From the NCBI GenBank assembly GCA_025916675.1, contig CP098402.1:2165205-2229204 (forward strand): a stretch of 64,000 nucleotides of DNA, written 5' to 3'. The position numbers and the translations under genes are program-made. Within the stretch, counting starts at the first letter, position 1, and each line of letters opens with the position of its first letter. Positions 8,101-15,448 of the stretch are shown here, in pieces. The notes under the pieces are model-generated. The model was not told the DNA's origin. It saw only the letters and a program-made list of their open reading frames with translations, and did not search any database. Source of the stretch: Phycisphaera sp. (lineage in GTDB: Bacteria > Planctomycetota > Phycisphaerae > Phycisphaerales > UBA1924).

Positions 8101-9807
8101 GAACGCGGACTATCTGAGGTGCTGCCAAGGCTCGTCGATACTGCCCACGCGCAGCCAGACGATGACCGATGGCCCGAGCGCTTGGCGGATTTGGACAAGG
8201 CCTGGGCTTGGGCGTGCAGCCGCCAAGCGGTGCGCGCCCTGCTTGAGCAGGATGACTCGGAGGAACTGGAGCGTCGGTACAAGGACACGGGCCGGCGGAT
8301 CGAGCAGGCCGTGGAGAATCTGGCGGCGGAGAAGGCGTGGCTGTCGTGCTTCACGACGATGAATGATGCGCACGCCAGCCACCTGAAGGGGTGGAAGCAC
8401 GCGGTTCAGAAGGTTGGCAAAGGCACCGGCAAGCACGCCGAGAAGTATCGCCGGGACGCTCAGCGTCATCTCGAAGCATGCCGGGAGGCCATCCCGGCAT
8501 GGGTCATGCCGTTGCACCGGCTTTACGAGTCCATCCAGCCCAAGGCGGGCATGTTCGACGTGGCCATCGTGGATGAGGCCTCGCAGTGTGCGCAGGACGC
8601 CCTCGTACTCGCGTACCTGGCCAAGCGCGTCATCGTGGTCGGGGACGACCAGCAGATCTCGCCTTCCGCTGGATTCATGGATGGCGACGTGGTTGAGATG
8701 CTTATCCGCAAGCACCTGGACTTCCTGGTTCACAAGGACCTGTTCCGCAAGGGCAATAGCCTTTACGACGCGGCAAACCGATGGTTTGGCAACAGCATCG
8801 TGCTCAAAGAGCACTTCCGGTGCGTGCCCGAGATTATCCGATTCAGCAACGACCTGTGTTATTCGGCGAGCCCGCTGATCCCGCTTCGTCAGGACCGCCC
8901 GAGTTTGGAGCCCCTCGTGTGCCGGCGCGTGCCCGAAGGCCATCGGGAGGGCAGGGGGCAGCGCGTGGTTAATAAGCCCGAAGCCGTCGCTTTGGCCGAT
9001 GCCATTGCGGAGTGTTGCAACGATCCCCGGTACCGCGGCAAGACCATGGGCGTCATCACGCTCCAGGGTTCCGGCCAAGCCCCGATGATCGAGAACCTGC
9101 TGCTCGATCGGCTGGGTCCAGAAGAGATCGAGAAGCGCCGGATCCTGTGCGGCGACGCCTACGCCTTCCAGGGCGACGAACGTCACGTTATGTTCCTGAG
9201 CATGGTGGCGGCCCCGAACGAACGCATTGGTGCGTTGACCAAGGAGGACGACAAACGCCGCTTCAATGTGGCCGCGAGTCGTGCTCAAGACCAGATGTGG
9301 TTGTTCCACACCGCCACACCCAACGACCTCAATCCCAACTGCGTGCGGCGGCGGCTTCTCGATTTCTTCCAAGACCCCCGAGGAACCTTCGAAAGGTCGA
9401 CCGGTGTGAGTGTCGAGCAGCTTGATCGCGCCGCGGTGAAGGGCGACCGGTACCCGGGTTCGCAACCTCACCCCTTCGATAGTTGGTTCGAGGTCGATGT
9501 CGCACTGCGGATCGCCAACACCGGCTACAGCGTGACGCCGCAGTACGAGCTCGCACGGTACCAGATCGATCTCGTGATCGAAGGGGAAGTCGACGGCAAA
9601 CTCAGGCGTCTCGCGGTCGAGTGCGATGGCGACCATTGGCACGGACCCGAGCAGTACGCCCAAGATGTACACCGGCAGCGACAACTCGAGCGGGCGGGGA
9701 TGCGATTCTGCCGAATCCGGGAGAGCGCCTTCTACGCCAACCAGGAAAAGGCGATGGAGCAAGTCTGGCAAGCTGTCTCGGATCTTGGGATTGGTAAGTC
9801 TCTGTAA
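5113..9807 (+). CDS. Giant SF1 (UPF1/DNA2-like) helicase fused to a C-terminal Vsr-like nuclease
   Basis: The 1564-residue protein has a poorly recognisable N-terminal 460 residues, then Walker A GPPGTGKS (468-475), a long charged helical insert, the DEASQ Walker B motif (about 1154), VGDDQQISP, an FRCVPEIIRFSN motif, and the late helicase motifs AYAFQGDE and FNVAASRAQDQ. Residues about 1460-1557 form a restriction-like domain of the Vsr/MTES_1575/DUF559 type with ECDGDHWH (Glu1503 onward) and a following RQRQLERAG helix. This architecture is known from predicted and tested phage-defence genes, so an invader-DNA or RNA role is inferred. No methylase or partner adjoins it. The ATG at 5113 (MAWFGKNKK) lacks a clear ribosome site. 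It sits between a repeat array and the thrS leader, as an inserted single gene might. Confidence 0.85.
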   Translation: MAWFGKNKKSNEWSPVQEGQDDPSPAEATGSGPPPLPDKIRNGEQAEAAPNPTTDVRQRVLGLLRFLREITELSIKSVRDTQSYEHCVWLQDIAGAPGCVCRVPGELWTHGDEFWAEVVNQRKPPAPLPPEVCERWIKGVWDDYEQEPTLRDRVLVPAEAQPETDAIREDAAEITQWEEPTKLFASPAVSKDGASDANAHELALADHPDVAEAWQAYLEQQWRPWVDRIQTWLHNRRIYRKFFEIHQAQERLGEAYELVMGFGLLAWAPESGEPVRRHLLCANVELELDPNKGVFTLRPASEGVKLRVELDMVPVDQRPTDLQERMSGAALIADDDPWELGPIENALRSAARALHQDGEYERAMERPGQANAAPRVHIAPALILRKRSTRDLLKVLDAISLDVEEAGALTPLLQLAVEATVDAPENDDHERSPVVDLPEPVYMPLPTNDDQEAIVHKARHAHGVLVQGPPGTGKSHTIANLICHLLATGQRVLVTAQTPRALQVLVGDGEKGGKLPEAIRPLCVGLMGRGRDEMRSLGECVGRILGKREEWTEAHSAKTIAKLKQTLDGLRAQQAGLASDLRQLRERETYQHSFGDGAYKGTLARITRDIEADAARLGWFEDEPEEDASFDPIVRDDLGEFLGLLRSISADDERELAQSYPRRHDLPSPQDFASLAGRERDAKSEAAHWSEPGRWGEALRRTPRDSVEIVATTSQALRAKIEQATARQLPWSDRAVREVLGEHETPWRELLDGSARLIDGLRARARDADEKQVHGAPESLDAEAMRFEATRLVEHLEAGGRLGWSPFKRRPKAVRNAAKLIRPVRIAGRPCEDAAGLRLLIERTETELAVRRLCRLWAGKAHAEHPLLADRVAEIEEHNEVLAAILEAFELLGPSQQGALAAGVSPMPAWSDPQTAAELAASAQYALSRLDLSSLEEQWRATARALPREGDANAHPINTELRRIIEQRDAHGFAAMCPSLEDLWKRSADLARRKSLERGLSEVLPRLVDTAHAQPDDDRWPERLADLDKAWAWACSRQAVRALLEQDDSEELERRYKDTGRRIEQAVENLAAEKAWLSCFTTMNDAHASHLKGWKHAVQKVGKGTGKHAEKYRRDAQRHLEACREAIPAWVMPLHRLYESIQPKAGMFDVAIVDEASQCAQDALVLAYLAKRVIVVGDDQQISPSAGFMDGDVVEMLIRKHLDFLVHKDLFRKGNSLYDAANRWFGNSIVLKEHFRCVPEIIRFSNDLCYSASPLIPLRQDRPSLEPLVCRRVPEGHREGRGQRVVNKPEAVALADAIAECCNDPRYRGKTMGVITLQGSGQAPMIENLLLDRLGPEEIEKRRILCGDAYAFQGDERHVMFLSMVAAPNERIGALTKEDDKRRFNVAASRAQDQMWLFHTATPNDLNPNCVRRRLLDFFQDPRGTFERSTGVSVEQLDRAAVKGDRYPGSQPHPFDSWFEVDVALRIANTGYSVTPQYELARYQIDLVIEGEVDGKLRRLAVECDGDHWHGPEQYAQDVHRQRQLERAGMRFCRIRESAFYANQEKAMEQVWQAVSDLGIGKSL

Positions 9808-9905
9808 AGCCGCCAGACCCCCTCAGTCTCGGAAGACCTCGACAGCTCCCCCGCTGGGAGCGGAGGAGCGGGTAAGAGCCCCTAGGGCGGGCGTACGGAG
9901 GGGAG

Positions 9906-9934
9906 CACGGCTTGCCGAAGACGGGCAAGCCGTG
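9906..9934. repeat. Strong palindrome after the helicase-nuclease gene
   Basis: CACGGCTTGCC at 9906-9916 pairs perfectly with GGCAAGCCGTG across a short GAAGACG-like loop. There is no T-tract on either side. It may be a U-less terminator for the preceding gene or a copy of a dispersed intergenic palindrome. The remainder of 9808-10034 holds no gene I can support. Confidence 0.6.
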
Positions 9935-10034
9935 GCACCCATTACCCCCCCATGGAGTGGGCGTGCTCACGCAGCGCGGCTCGGAAGGACGGGGCCGCCA
10001 CTCCCGCATTCCAGCCGTGCCGCCACCTGGCCGA

Positions 10035-10040
10035 TATACT
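10035..10040 (+). promoter_or_regulatory. Candidate -10 element TATACT of the thrS leader transcript
   Basis: TATACT matches the -10 consensus in five of six positions. Its usual start site, six to eight bases downstream, would fall on or next to the ATG of the leader peptide at 10046, making a nearly leaderless transcript. No good -35 hexamer is seen 17 bases upstream. Confidence 0.4.
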
Positions 10041-10045
10041 CCCAC

Positions 10046-10102
10046 ATGCCACGCCCCACCACCACAACCACGACCACTACGGAAACCCGCCCCCGCGGCT
10101 AG
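10046..10102 (+). CDS. Threonine-rich leader peptide of thrS (18 aa)
   Basis: The 18-codon frame encodes MPRPTTTTTTTTETRPRG: eight consecutive threonine codons (10058-10081), using all of ACC, ACA, ACG and ACT, and a ninth after Glu. It lies about 130 bases upstream of threonyl-tRNA synthetase and is followed by a Rho-independent terminator and an alternative pairing. By analogy with the enterobacterial amino-acid operon leaders, ribosomes would stall here when charged threonyl-tRNA is scarce. No ribosome site precedes it; the -10-like TATACT suggests translation from the extreme 5' end. The peptide itself probably has no function. It could be chance low-complexity sequence, but position and partner hairpins argue otherwise. 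Confidence 0.7.
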   Translation: MPRPTTTTTTTTETRPRG

Positions 10103-10140
10103 TCTCGGCGTGCCCACACACGATCCCCGAGCCCGGCCGC
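10095..10140 (+). promoter_or_regulatory. Putative antiterminator of the thrS attenuator
   Basis: GCGGC (10095-10099) is complementary to GCCGC (10136-10140), and CTCGG (10104-10108) to CCGAG (10127-10131), with a 4x4 internal loop. This fold would occupy the left arm of the terminator at 10132-10138. Its 5' strand overlaps the leader peptide's last codons and stop, so a ribosome finishing the peptide would block it, while one stalled on the threonine codons would leave it free. Confidence 0.55.
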
Positions 10141-10157
10141 ATGGCCGGGTTTTTGTT
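10132..10157 (+). terminator. Rho-independent terminator (attenuator) upstream of thrS
   Basis: CCCGGCC (10132-10138), loop GCAT, GGCCGGG (10143-10149), then TTTTTG and three more T residues. It stands between the threonine leader peptide and the thrS start 74 bases further on, with no other gene it could terminate. Confidence 0.8.
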
Positions 10158-10230
10158 TGGCCAGCAATCCTGAACGACCCCCTACCCTTGACCCTTATTC
10201 GAAGAGCCCCCAGCCCACGGAAGCAATCCC

Positions 10231-12321
10231 ATGAGCCACCCAGTCAAGATCACCCTCCCCGACGGCTCCACCCGCGACTTCGACGGGCCGGTCACCCCCC
10301 TCCAGGTCGCCCAGGACATCGGCGCCCGGCTGGCCAAGGCCGCCGTGGGGGCCCGCATCAACGGCGAACTGGCCGATCTGGACGCCCCAATCGTCGCCAA
10401 CTGCAACCTGGCACTGCTCACCGAGAAGACCCGCGATGGCAAGCCGGACGAGGGGGCCATGTACCTGCTGCGGCACTCGACTGCTCACGTGATGGCCGAG
10501 GCCATCCAGCGTGTCGTGCCCGGGGCCATGCTCGTGTACGGCCCGCCGCTGGACACCGGCTTCTACTACGACATCGCCTTCCCCGAGGACCGTCCATTGA
10601 GGGAAGGCGACTTCGAGGCCATCGAGGCCGAGATGGCCAAGATCGTGAAGGAAGACCGGCCCTTCACTCGCTACGACATGGAATACAGCGATGGGCTAGA
10701 GAAGCTCAAGGGCGAGGGCAGCAAGTACAAGCTCGACAACGCCCATCGCGCGCACGAGGCTGGCTCGCTCAAGCTCTCGTTCTACGCCACCGGCGAGCCC
10801 GGCAAGGACTGGGAGGACCTGTGCCGGGGCCCGCACGTGCCCAGCACCGGCCGCATCGGCGCGTTCAAGGTCATGAGCCTCGCCAGCAGCTACTGGCACG
10901 GCGACGAGAACAGCGACCGCCTCACCCGCGTCTACGGCACCAGCTTCTTCAGCAAGAAGGACCTGGCCGAGTACCTCGATCGCCTCGAACAAGCCAAGGC
11001 CCGCGACCACCGCGTGCTGGGCAAGAAGCTGGGGCTATTCCACATCGACGAGACCGTGGGCCAGGGCCTCGTGCTCTGGACCCCAGCCGGCGCGGTCATC
11101 CGGCACGAGCTCCAGCAATTCATCGGCACCGAGCTCACCCGCCAGGGCTACCACGAGGTCTTCACCCCGCACATCGGCAAGCTCGACCTCTACCGCACCA
11201 GCGGCCACTTTCCGTACTACGCCGACAGCCAGTTCCCGCCGCTGGTCGACCGCGAGCACATGCACCAGCTGAGCGAGGAGGGCTGCACCTGCGCGCAGCT
11301 CAGCAACAACCTCAAGGTCGGCCAGATCGAGGGCTTCATGCTCAAGCCCATGAACTGCCCGCACCACATCAAGATCTACGACAGCCAGCCGCACAGCTAC
11401 CGCGACCTGCCCCTGCGCCTGGCCGAGTTCGGCACCGTCTACCGCTGGGAGCAATCGGGCGAACTCAACGGCATGACCCGCGTGCGCGGCTTCACCCAGG
11501 ACGATGCGCACCTGTTCTGCACCCCCGAGCAGGTGGGCGAGGAGGTCCAGGGCTGCCTCGAGCTGGTCAAGATCATCTTCGGCGCCCTGGGCATGGAGGA
11601 CTACCGCGTCCGCGTGGGCCTGCGCGACCCCGATAGCGGCAAGTACACCGGCGACGCGGCCAACTGGGACAAGGCCGAGGAGGCCTGTCGTGAGGCGGCC
11701 AAGTCGCTGGGTGTGCCCTTTACCGAGGAGCCCGGCGAGGCGGCCTTCTACGGCCCCAAGATCGACTTCGTCGTCCGCGACGTCATCGGCCGCGAGTGGC
11801 AGCTCGGCACCGTCCAAGTGGACTACAACCTGCCCGAGCGCTTCGAGCTGACCTACATCGGCAAGGACAACAAGCCCCACCGCCCGGTGATGATCCACCG
11901 CGCCCCCTTCGGCAGCATGGAGCGCTTCATCGGCGTGCTCATCGAGCACTTCGGCGGCGCGTTCCCCCTGTGGCTCAGCCCCGAGCAGGTGCGCGTGCTG
12001 CCCATCAGCGAGAAGACCAACGACTACGCGCTCGGGGTCGTCGCCGCCCTCAAGGCCGCGGGCATCCGCGCCACCATGGACGACTCGGACGGCCGCATCC
12101 AGGCGAAGATCAAGAACGCCGCCGAGCTGCGCATCCCCTACCTGGCCGTCGTCGGCCCGCGAGACCAGGAGAACAACGCCGTCTCGATCCGTGCGCGAGG
12201 CGTGCAGAAGGATCTCGGGGCGCTGCCGGTTGGTGAGTTTGTTGAGGCGTTGGTGAGTGAGCGGGAGAGCAAGGGGACGGAGTCGGTGCGGGATCGGTTT
12301 GCGGAGGCGGCGAGCGTGTAA
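10231..12321 (+). CDS. thrS: Threonyl-tRNA synthetase
   Basis: The 696-residue class II synthetase shows the full bacterial order: N-terminal TGS domain (about 1-65), editing domain with the HSTAHVMAEAI motif (about 80-240), catalytic core and C-terminal anticodon-binding domain. The zinc ligands expected from the E. coli enzyme are visible as Cys in MKPMNCPHH, His in FTQDDAHLF and His in VMIHRAPFGSMERF. It charges tRNA-Thr with threonine in the cytoplasm. The ATG at 10231 is preceded by a CGGAAG-like ribosome site. Upstream is a threonine leader peptide with a terminator, so expression is probably controlled by transcription attenuation in response to threonyl-tRNA levels. The gene is not in an operon with infC or rplT, its common neighbours elsewhere. 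Confidence 0.97.
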   Translation: MSHPVKITLPDGSTRDFDGPVTPLQVAQDIGARLAKAAVGARINGELADLDAPIVANCNLALLTEKTRDGKPDEGAMYLLRHSTAHVMAEAIQRVVPGAMLVYGPPLDTGFYYDIAFPEDRPLREGDFEAIEAEMAKIVKEDRPFTRYDMEYSDGLEKLKGEGSKYKLDNAHRAHEAGSLKLSFYATGEPGKDWEDLCRGPHVPSTGRIGAFKVMSLASSYWHGDENSDRLTRVYGTSFFSKKDLAEYLDRLEQAKARDHRVLGKKLGLFHIDETVGQGLVLWTPAGAVIRHELQQFIGTELTRQGYHEVFTPHIGKLDLYRTSGHFPYYADSQFPPLVDREHMHQLSEEGCTCAQLSNNLKVGQIEGFMLKPMNCPHHIKIYDSQPHSYRDLPLRLAEFGTVYRWEQSGELNGMTRVRGFTQDDAHLFCTPEQVGEEVQGCLELVKIIFGALGMEDYRVRVGLRDPDSGKYTGDAANWDKAEEACREAAKSLGVPFTEEPGEAAFYGPKIDFVVRDVIGREWQLGTVQVDYNLPERFELTYIGKDNKPHRPVMIHRAPFGSMERFIGVLIEHFGGAFPLWLSPEQVRVLPISEKTNDYALGVVAALKAAGIRATMDDSDGRIQAKIKNAAELRIPYLAVVGPRDQENNAVSIRARGVQKDLGALPVGEFVEALVSERESKGTESVRDRFAEAASV

Positions 12322-12350
12322 GCATTTGCTTCACCGGGTTGCGGTGACTA

Positions 12351-13298
12351 CTACGGCCGGTTGTGACGAACCGCCGTCCAATCCCGCATCGTCGCTGAGT
12401 GCTCGTACGAGCGTCCGCATTCCGGGCAACGACCTGCCTCGGGCAGATCTCGCAAATCATACAGACAGGCGGTGCAAAGCAGGTTGTGCGCCCTCGCTGC
12501 ACGCCGAAGGCGACCGGCAATTGTGGGCAGGCACACCGACAACACGCCCACGAGGACTACAAGTGGCGCAAACGCGAACATCCACCACGGGTCGGGTAGT
12601 TGGAACCAGAACAGGCACAGCAACCCGGTCGCCGGCAAGAGGATGCACAGAGAGAGCAACATCGCGGCGTGCAAGCGTGACAGCGCGGGCACGACCCGTC
12701 CCTTGCTGAACTCGCGGTCGTGGATGGTCATGGCAAGCGAGGCGAGCAGGTGGATCGCTGCCAGGGCCGCCATCAGGAGTATCGCGATGTACACAATGTT
12801 CCACATGCGGGCGTGGCGATCGACGATGACGGCCGTGAGTTGGCCACGCGAGAGCAGGTCCAGGGCCACAGGCCTGGGGTCGAGTTTGTCTCCGGGCCAA
12901 CCGTGCGTGGTGTCACCCGATGCAAAGTCGGCACGGATCTGTGCCTGTGCCCATGTCAGCATCGCTGGGTCGGGTCTGGCGACATGGGCATCGTTCGTGG
13001 TGAGGTGAAATTGCCATTCGGTCGTATCGAGCAGTGGACCGACACCAGAACGACGCAATGCAAAGTGCAGGAGTTCGGACCGCGAACCGTTGCCCGGGCC
13101 GCCACGCGGGTGCCACCAGCCGGCCACCGTACCCCCACGCCCGGTGGTGCCGCCCAGGTCAAACGCCATCTCGAAGGCGACTAAACTAGCAAACGCCACG
13201 GCCACGACGCCTATCGAGAGCAGCGCCATCGGCCACCGGCGCCAACGGGGCCTGGGTTTTGATCGCAAGTTCGATGCGCGTCTGCCCGCCAATGACAT
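12351..13298 (-). CDS. Membrane protein with C-terminal zinc ribbon (CxxC...CPECG)
   Basis: A 315-residue protein with an N-terminal membrane anchor after a basic stretch (about residues 20-45), an extracytoplasmic segment, further hydrophobic segments at about 170-260, and a cytoplasmic tail carrying CTACLYDLRDLP followed by RCPECGRSYE, a four-cysteine zinc ribbon. The same tail design recurs at 22123-24168 and 43205-43828, apparently a lineage-specific family of unknown function. Start choice: ATG at 13296-13298 with GGAG directly upstream; a TTG two codons earlier is possible. It converges on thrS with 29 bases between them. No function is assigned. Confidence 0.75.
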   Translation of the reverse strand: MSLAGRRASNLRSKPRPRWRRWPMALLSIGVVAVAFASLVAFEMAFDLGGTTGRGGTVAGWWHPRGGPGNGSRSELLHFALRRSGVGPLLDTTEWQFHLTTNDAHVARPDPAMLTWAQAQIRADFASGDTTHGWPGDKLDPRPVALDLLSRGQLTAVIVDRHARMWNIVYIAILLMAALAAIHLLASLAMTIHDREFSKGRVVPALSRLHAAMLLSLCILLPATGLLCLFWFQLPDPWWMFAFAPLVVLVGVLSVCLPTIAGRLRRAARAHNLLCTACLYDLRDLPEAGRCPECGRSYEHSATMRDWTAVRHNRP

Positions 13299-13350
13299 CT
13301 CCAAGACTCGGATGATCTTACAGTATTATTGAACCATACCGCTATTTCAC

Positions 13351-13376
13351 AAAAAAGCCCGGGCTCGCGCCCGGGC
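13351..13376 (-). terminator. Rho-independent terminator of the lipoprotein gene
   Basis: On the minus strand GCCCGGGC pairs with GCCCGGGC around a four-base loop (13357-13376) and is followed by six T residues (13351-13356). It lies 24 bases downstream of the stop codon of the gene at 13400-13861. Confidence 0.85.
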
Positions 13377-13399
13377 CTCGTCAACAGGATCAGCGATGC

Positions 13400-13861
13400 T
13401 CAGCCCTCGCCACCCTCAACCGGCTCCCCACCCGTCGGCGGCAGCGGCGTCGGCTCGCCCTCGGGCGTCTCAAGACGCGGGTACTCGGGCTTGTCACGCT
13501 CGAACCAGTCGATGCGGCGGACGCCCTCGGGCGGGCAGGGCATCTCGCCCTCGTAGATGATGTCGCCGCTCTGGCCCGACTTAACCTCCCAACGCATCTC
13601 GTCGGGCATGATGATGTTGTCCTTGTCCCCCGACAGGAAGCGGATCTTCATCGAGTTGCCCACGCCCAGGTCGTACCGCCAGAGTTCTTCGCCCGTGCGG
13701 GTGTCGATCAGCAGAACGGTCTTGGGGCTGTAGGTCCGGCTGACGTAGGGGTAGCTATCGCTCGACGTGTAGCACCCGGCAAGTGGCAGCGCCAGCGCGG
13801 CACCAGCCAGCGCCAGGGCGGCCATGCGGACAGGACGGGAGTGGCGAGGGCTTGTCTTCAT
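13400..13861 (-). CDS. Hypothetical lipoprotein
   Basis: This 153-residue protein has a basic N-terminus (MKTSPRHSRPVR), a hydrophobic stretch and the lipobox LPLAGC at about residues 25-30, so it is probably lipid-anchored after signal peptidase II cleavage. The mature part contains one recognisable phrase, VLLIDTRTGEELWRYDL, resembling a single blade of PQQ-type beta-propellers, and then an acidic/proline-rich C-terminus with PPTGGEP. The family is unknown. The ATG at 13859-13861 has GGAG six bases upstream. A strong terminator follows. It is divergent from ispF. Confidence 0.75.
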   Translation of the reverse strand: MKTSPRHSRPVRMAALALAGAALALPLAGCYTSSDSYPYVSRTYSPKTVLLIDTRTGEELWRYDLGVGNSMKIRFLSGDKDNIIMPDEMRWEVKSGQSGDIIYEGEMPCPPEGVRRIDWFERDKPEYPRLETPEGEPTPLPPTGGEPVEGGEG

Positions 13862-14052
13862 CGAAGGCTCCGCGGATGTGGGCAAGGGGGCGGCGGTTGC
13901 GTCTGCGACCCGATCGACGTACGACGGGCGGCGTGATGGGTTCAATCCGGGTCCAACAGGACCCCGTTGGTCCCCAACCCTATCTCCCCTCTATCGTCAG
14001 GACAGCCCGCCGGCCCCACACCAACCGGCACCCAACCCGCCAAGGCCCCATT

Positions 14053-14601
14053 ATGACCCAAACAATACCCGGCCGATCATCGGATGACCCACCCCTGCGC
14101 ATCGGCCACGGCTACGACCTGCACCGCTTGGAGCCCCAAGCACCCCACGGATCGGGCAAGCCGCTGGTCGTTGGCGGCGTGAAGATACCCCAGGACACGG
14201 ACCGTCCGATCGGCCCGGTCGCCCACTCCGACGGCGATGCCCTCCTCCACGCGCTCACCGACGCCATCCTGGGAGCGGCCGCTTTGCCCGACATCGGGCA
14301 GCTCTTCCCCAACGACGACCCGGCGAATGAGAACGGCGATTCGGCACGATTTCTGGCCGAGGCGGTCCGGCTCATGCGGAATGCCAGCTGGCGGCTGGCC
14401 AATGTCGATCTGACCGTGCTGCTCCAGGCCCCAAAGCTCGGCCCGCACAAGGCCGCCATCCGCGAGCGCATTGCCGAAATGCTCGACCTTCCGCCGGATC
14501 GCGTGAACGTGAAGGGCAAGACCGGCGAGCACGTCGGCCCGGTGGGCCAGGGCAAGGCCATCGAGGCCCACGCCGTCGTGCTGCTCGTTCGAGAGGGGTG
14601 A
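14053..14601 (+). CDS. ispF: 2-C-methyl-D-erythritol 2,4-cyclodiphosphate synthase
   Basis: A 182-residue IspF of the MEP pathway of isoprenoid synthesis, converting CDP-methylerythritol 2-phosphate to the cyclic diphosphate. GHGYDLHRL supplies the Asp and His metal ligands, followed by AHSDGDALLHALTDAILGAA with the third His and the signature of the family; the C-terminal VKGKTGEHVGPVGQGKAIEAHA is also characteristic. Length is slightly above the usual 155-165 because of a short N-terminal extension and a GSGK insertion near residue 35. The ATG at 14053 is chosen as the first in frame near the conserved start; the ribosome site is weak. It is alone, without ispD. Confidence 0.95.
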   Translation: MTQTIPGRSSDDPPLRIGHGYDLHRLEPQAPHGSGKPLVVGGVKIPQDTDRPIGPVAHSDGDALLHALTDAILGAAALPDIGQLFPNDDPANENGDSARFLAEAVRLMRNASWRLANVDLTVLLQAPKLGPHKAAIRERIAEMLDLPPDRVNVKGKTGEHVGPVGQGKAIEAHAVVLLVREG

Positions 14602-14607
14602 TCGGCG

Positions 14608-14943
14608 TTAGCGCGCGGCGTCCTGGTGGGCCGTGGGCTTGCTCTCGACCTGCCCCGGTGGCCGAGCGCTCTCGGTCAGCCGTTCGCGTAACGCCGGGGC
14701 GGCCTTGAAGCCGCAGGTCTCGCTGGCCGGGATGCGGATGGGCTCGCCCGTTGTCGGTTTCGTGCCATTGCGCTCGGCCCGATGCCGGCGGGTAAAACCG
14801 CCAAAGGCGGTGATCTTGACCCGCCCGTCCTCTATCAAGCCCCGAGTGATGCCCTCGAGGACGGCATCGAGATATTGGGCGGCCTCTCCACGAGTGGCCC
14901 CAAGGCTCGAGGCGACACGATCAACTAAATCACTCTTATTCAT
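14608..14943 (-). CDS. HU/IHF-family DNA-binding protein
   Basis: The 111-residue product begins MNKSDLVDRVASSLGATRGE and contains ITAFGGFTRRHRAERNGTKP and IRIPASETCGFKAA, the dimerisation and beta-arm regions of the bacterial histone-like HU/IHF family. It bends and compacts DNA as a dimer. The C-terminal 20 residues (ARPPGQVESKPTAHQ) extend beyond the usual 90-residue length and look disordered. The ATG at 14941-14943 has GGAG nine bases upstream. It converges on ispF with only six bases between stop codons, and is divergent from clpS. HU versus IHF cannot be decided from sequence alone. Confidence 0.9.
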   Translation of the reverse strand: MNKSDLVDRVASSLGATRGEAAQYLDAVLEGITRGLIEDGRVKITAFGGFTRRHRAERNGTKPTTGEPIRIPASETCGFKAAPALRERLTESARPPGQVESKPTAHQDAAR

Positions 14944-15102
14944 TGGCGCAGGCTCCGCTTCCGCGCTGCCTGGAGAACGCACAGGCCATCGCCCCATGAA
15001 GACTTGTTCACATTGCGAGGGTTATCGGCGCAACAAGCCAAACGCATCAAGAACTTTCGCCCGCACACGACATCTTGCCAGACCGCTACGATCACGAACA
15101 CC

Positions 15103-15438
15103 ATGGCACACGCACCAGCGAAACCCAACACCAGCCCCTCTCCGACGACCGATTCCCAGCCGCTCAGGCCCTGGAACGTCGTGCTGCTGGACGATCAGGA
15201 CCACTCGTACGACTACGTCATCGACCTGCTCGGCCGGCTTTTTGGCCACGACCGGACGCGGGCCTTCGAGCTCGCCCGCAAGGTCGATACCGAGGGCCGG
15301 GCCGTGGTCGCGACCACCCACCGCGAGCTGGGCGAGCTCCGCGTCCAGCAGATCAGAGCATTTGGTGCCGATCCGCTGATGTCTCGCAGCAGGGGACCGA
15401 TGAGGGCGATCCTCGAGCCGGCCGAGAGCGGCGAGTAG
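15103..15438 (+). CDS. clpS: ATP-dependent Clp protease adaptor ClpS
   Basis: At 111 residues this is a typical ClpS: a disordered proline-rich N-terminal tail (about 1-20), then PWNVVLLDDQDHSYDYVID, the signature around the binding pocket for N-terminal destabilising residues, and GRAVVATTHRELGELRVQQI near the end. ClpS delivers N-end-rule substrates to the ClpA/ClpC unfoldase; no clpA or clpC gene is in the window. The ATG at 15103 (MAHAPAKPN) is the first near the conserved core; the ribosome site is poor. Ten bases separate it from the next gene, so the two are probably co-transcribed. Confidence 0.9.
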   Translation: MAHAPAKPNTSPSPTTDSQPLRPWNVVLLDDQDHSYDYVIDLLGRLFGHDRTRAFELARKVDTEGRAVVATTHRELGELRVQQIRAFGADPLMSRSRGPMRAILEPAESGE

Positions 15439-15448
15439 GACAAAAACC

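Noticed and set aside
8110-9771. 553-codon minus-strand frame opposite the helicase-nuclease
   Set aside because: Shadow of the plus-strand gene, which carries helicase and nuclease motifs throughout this stretch.
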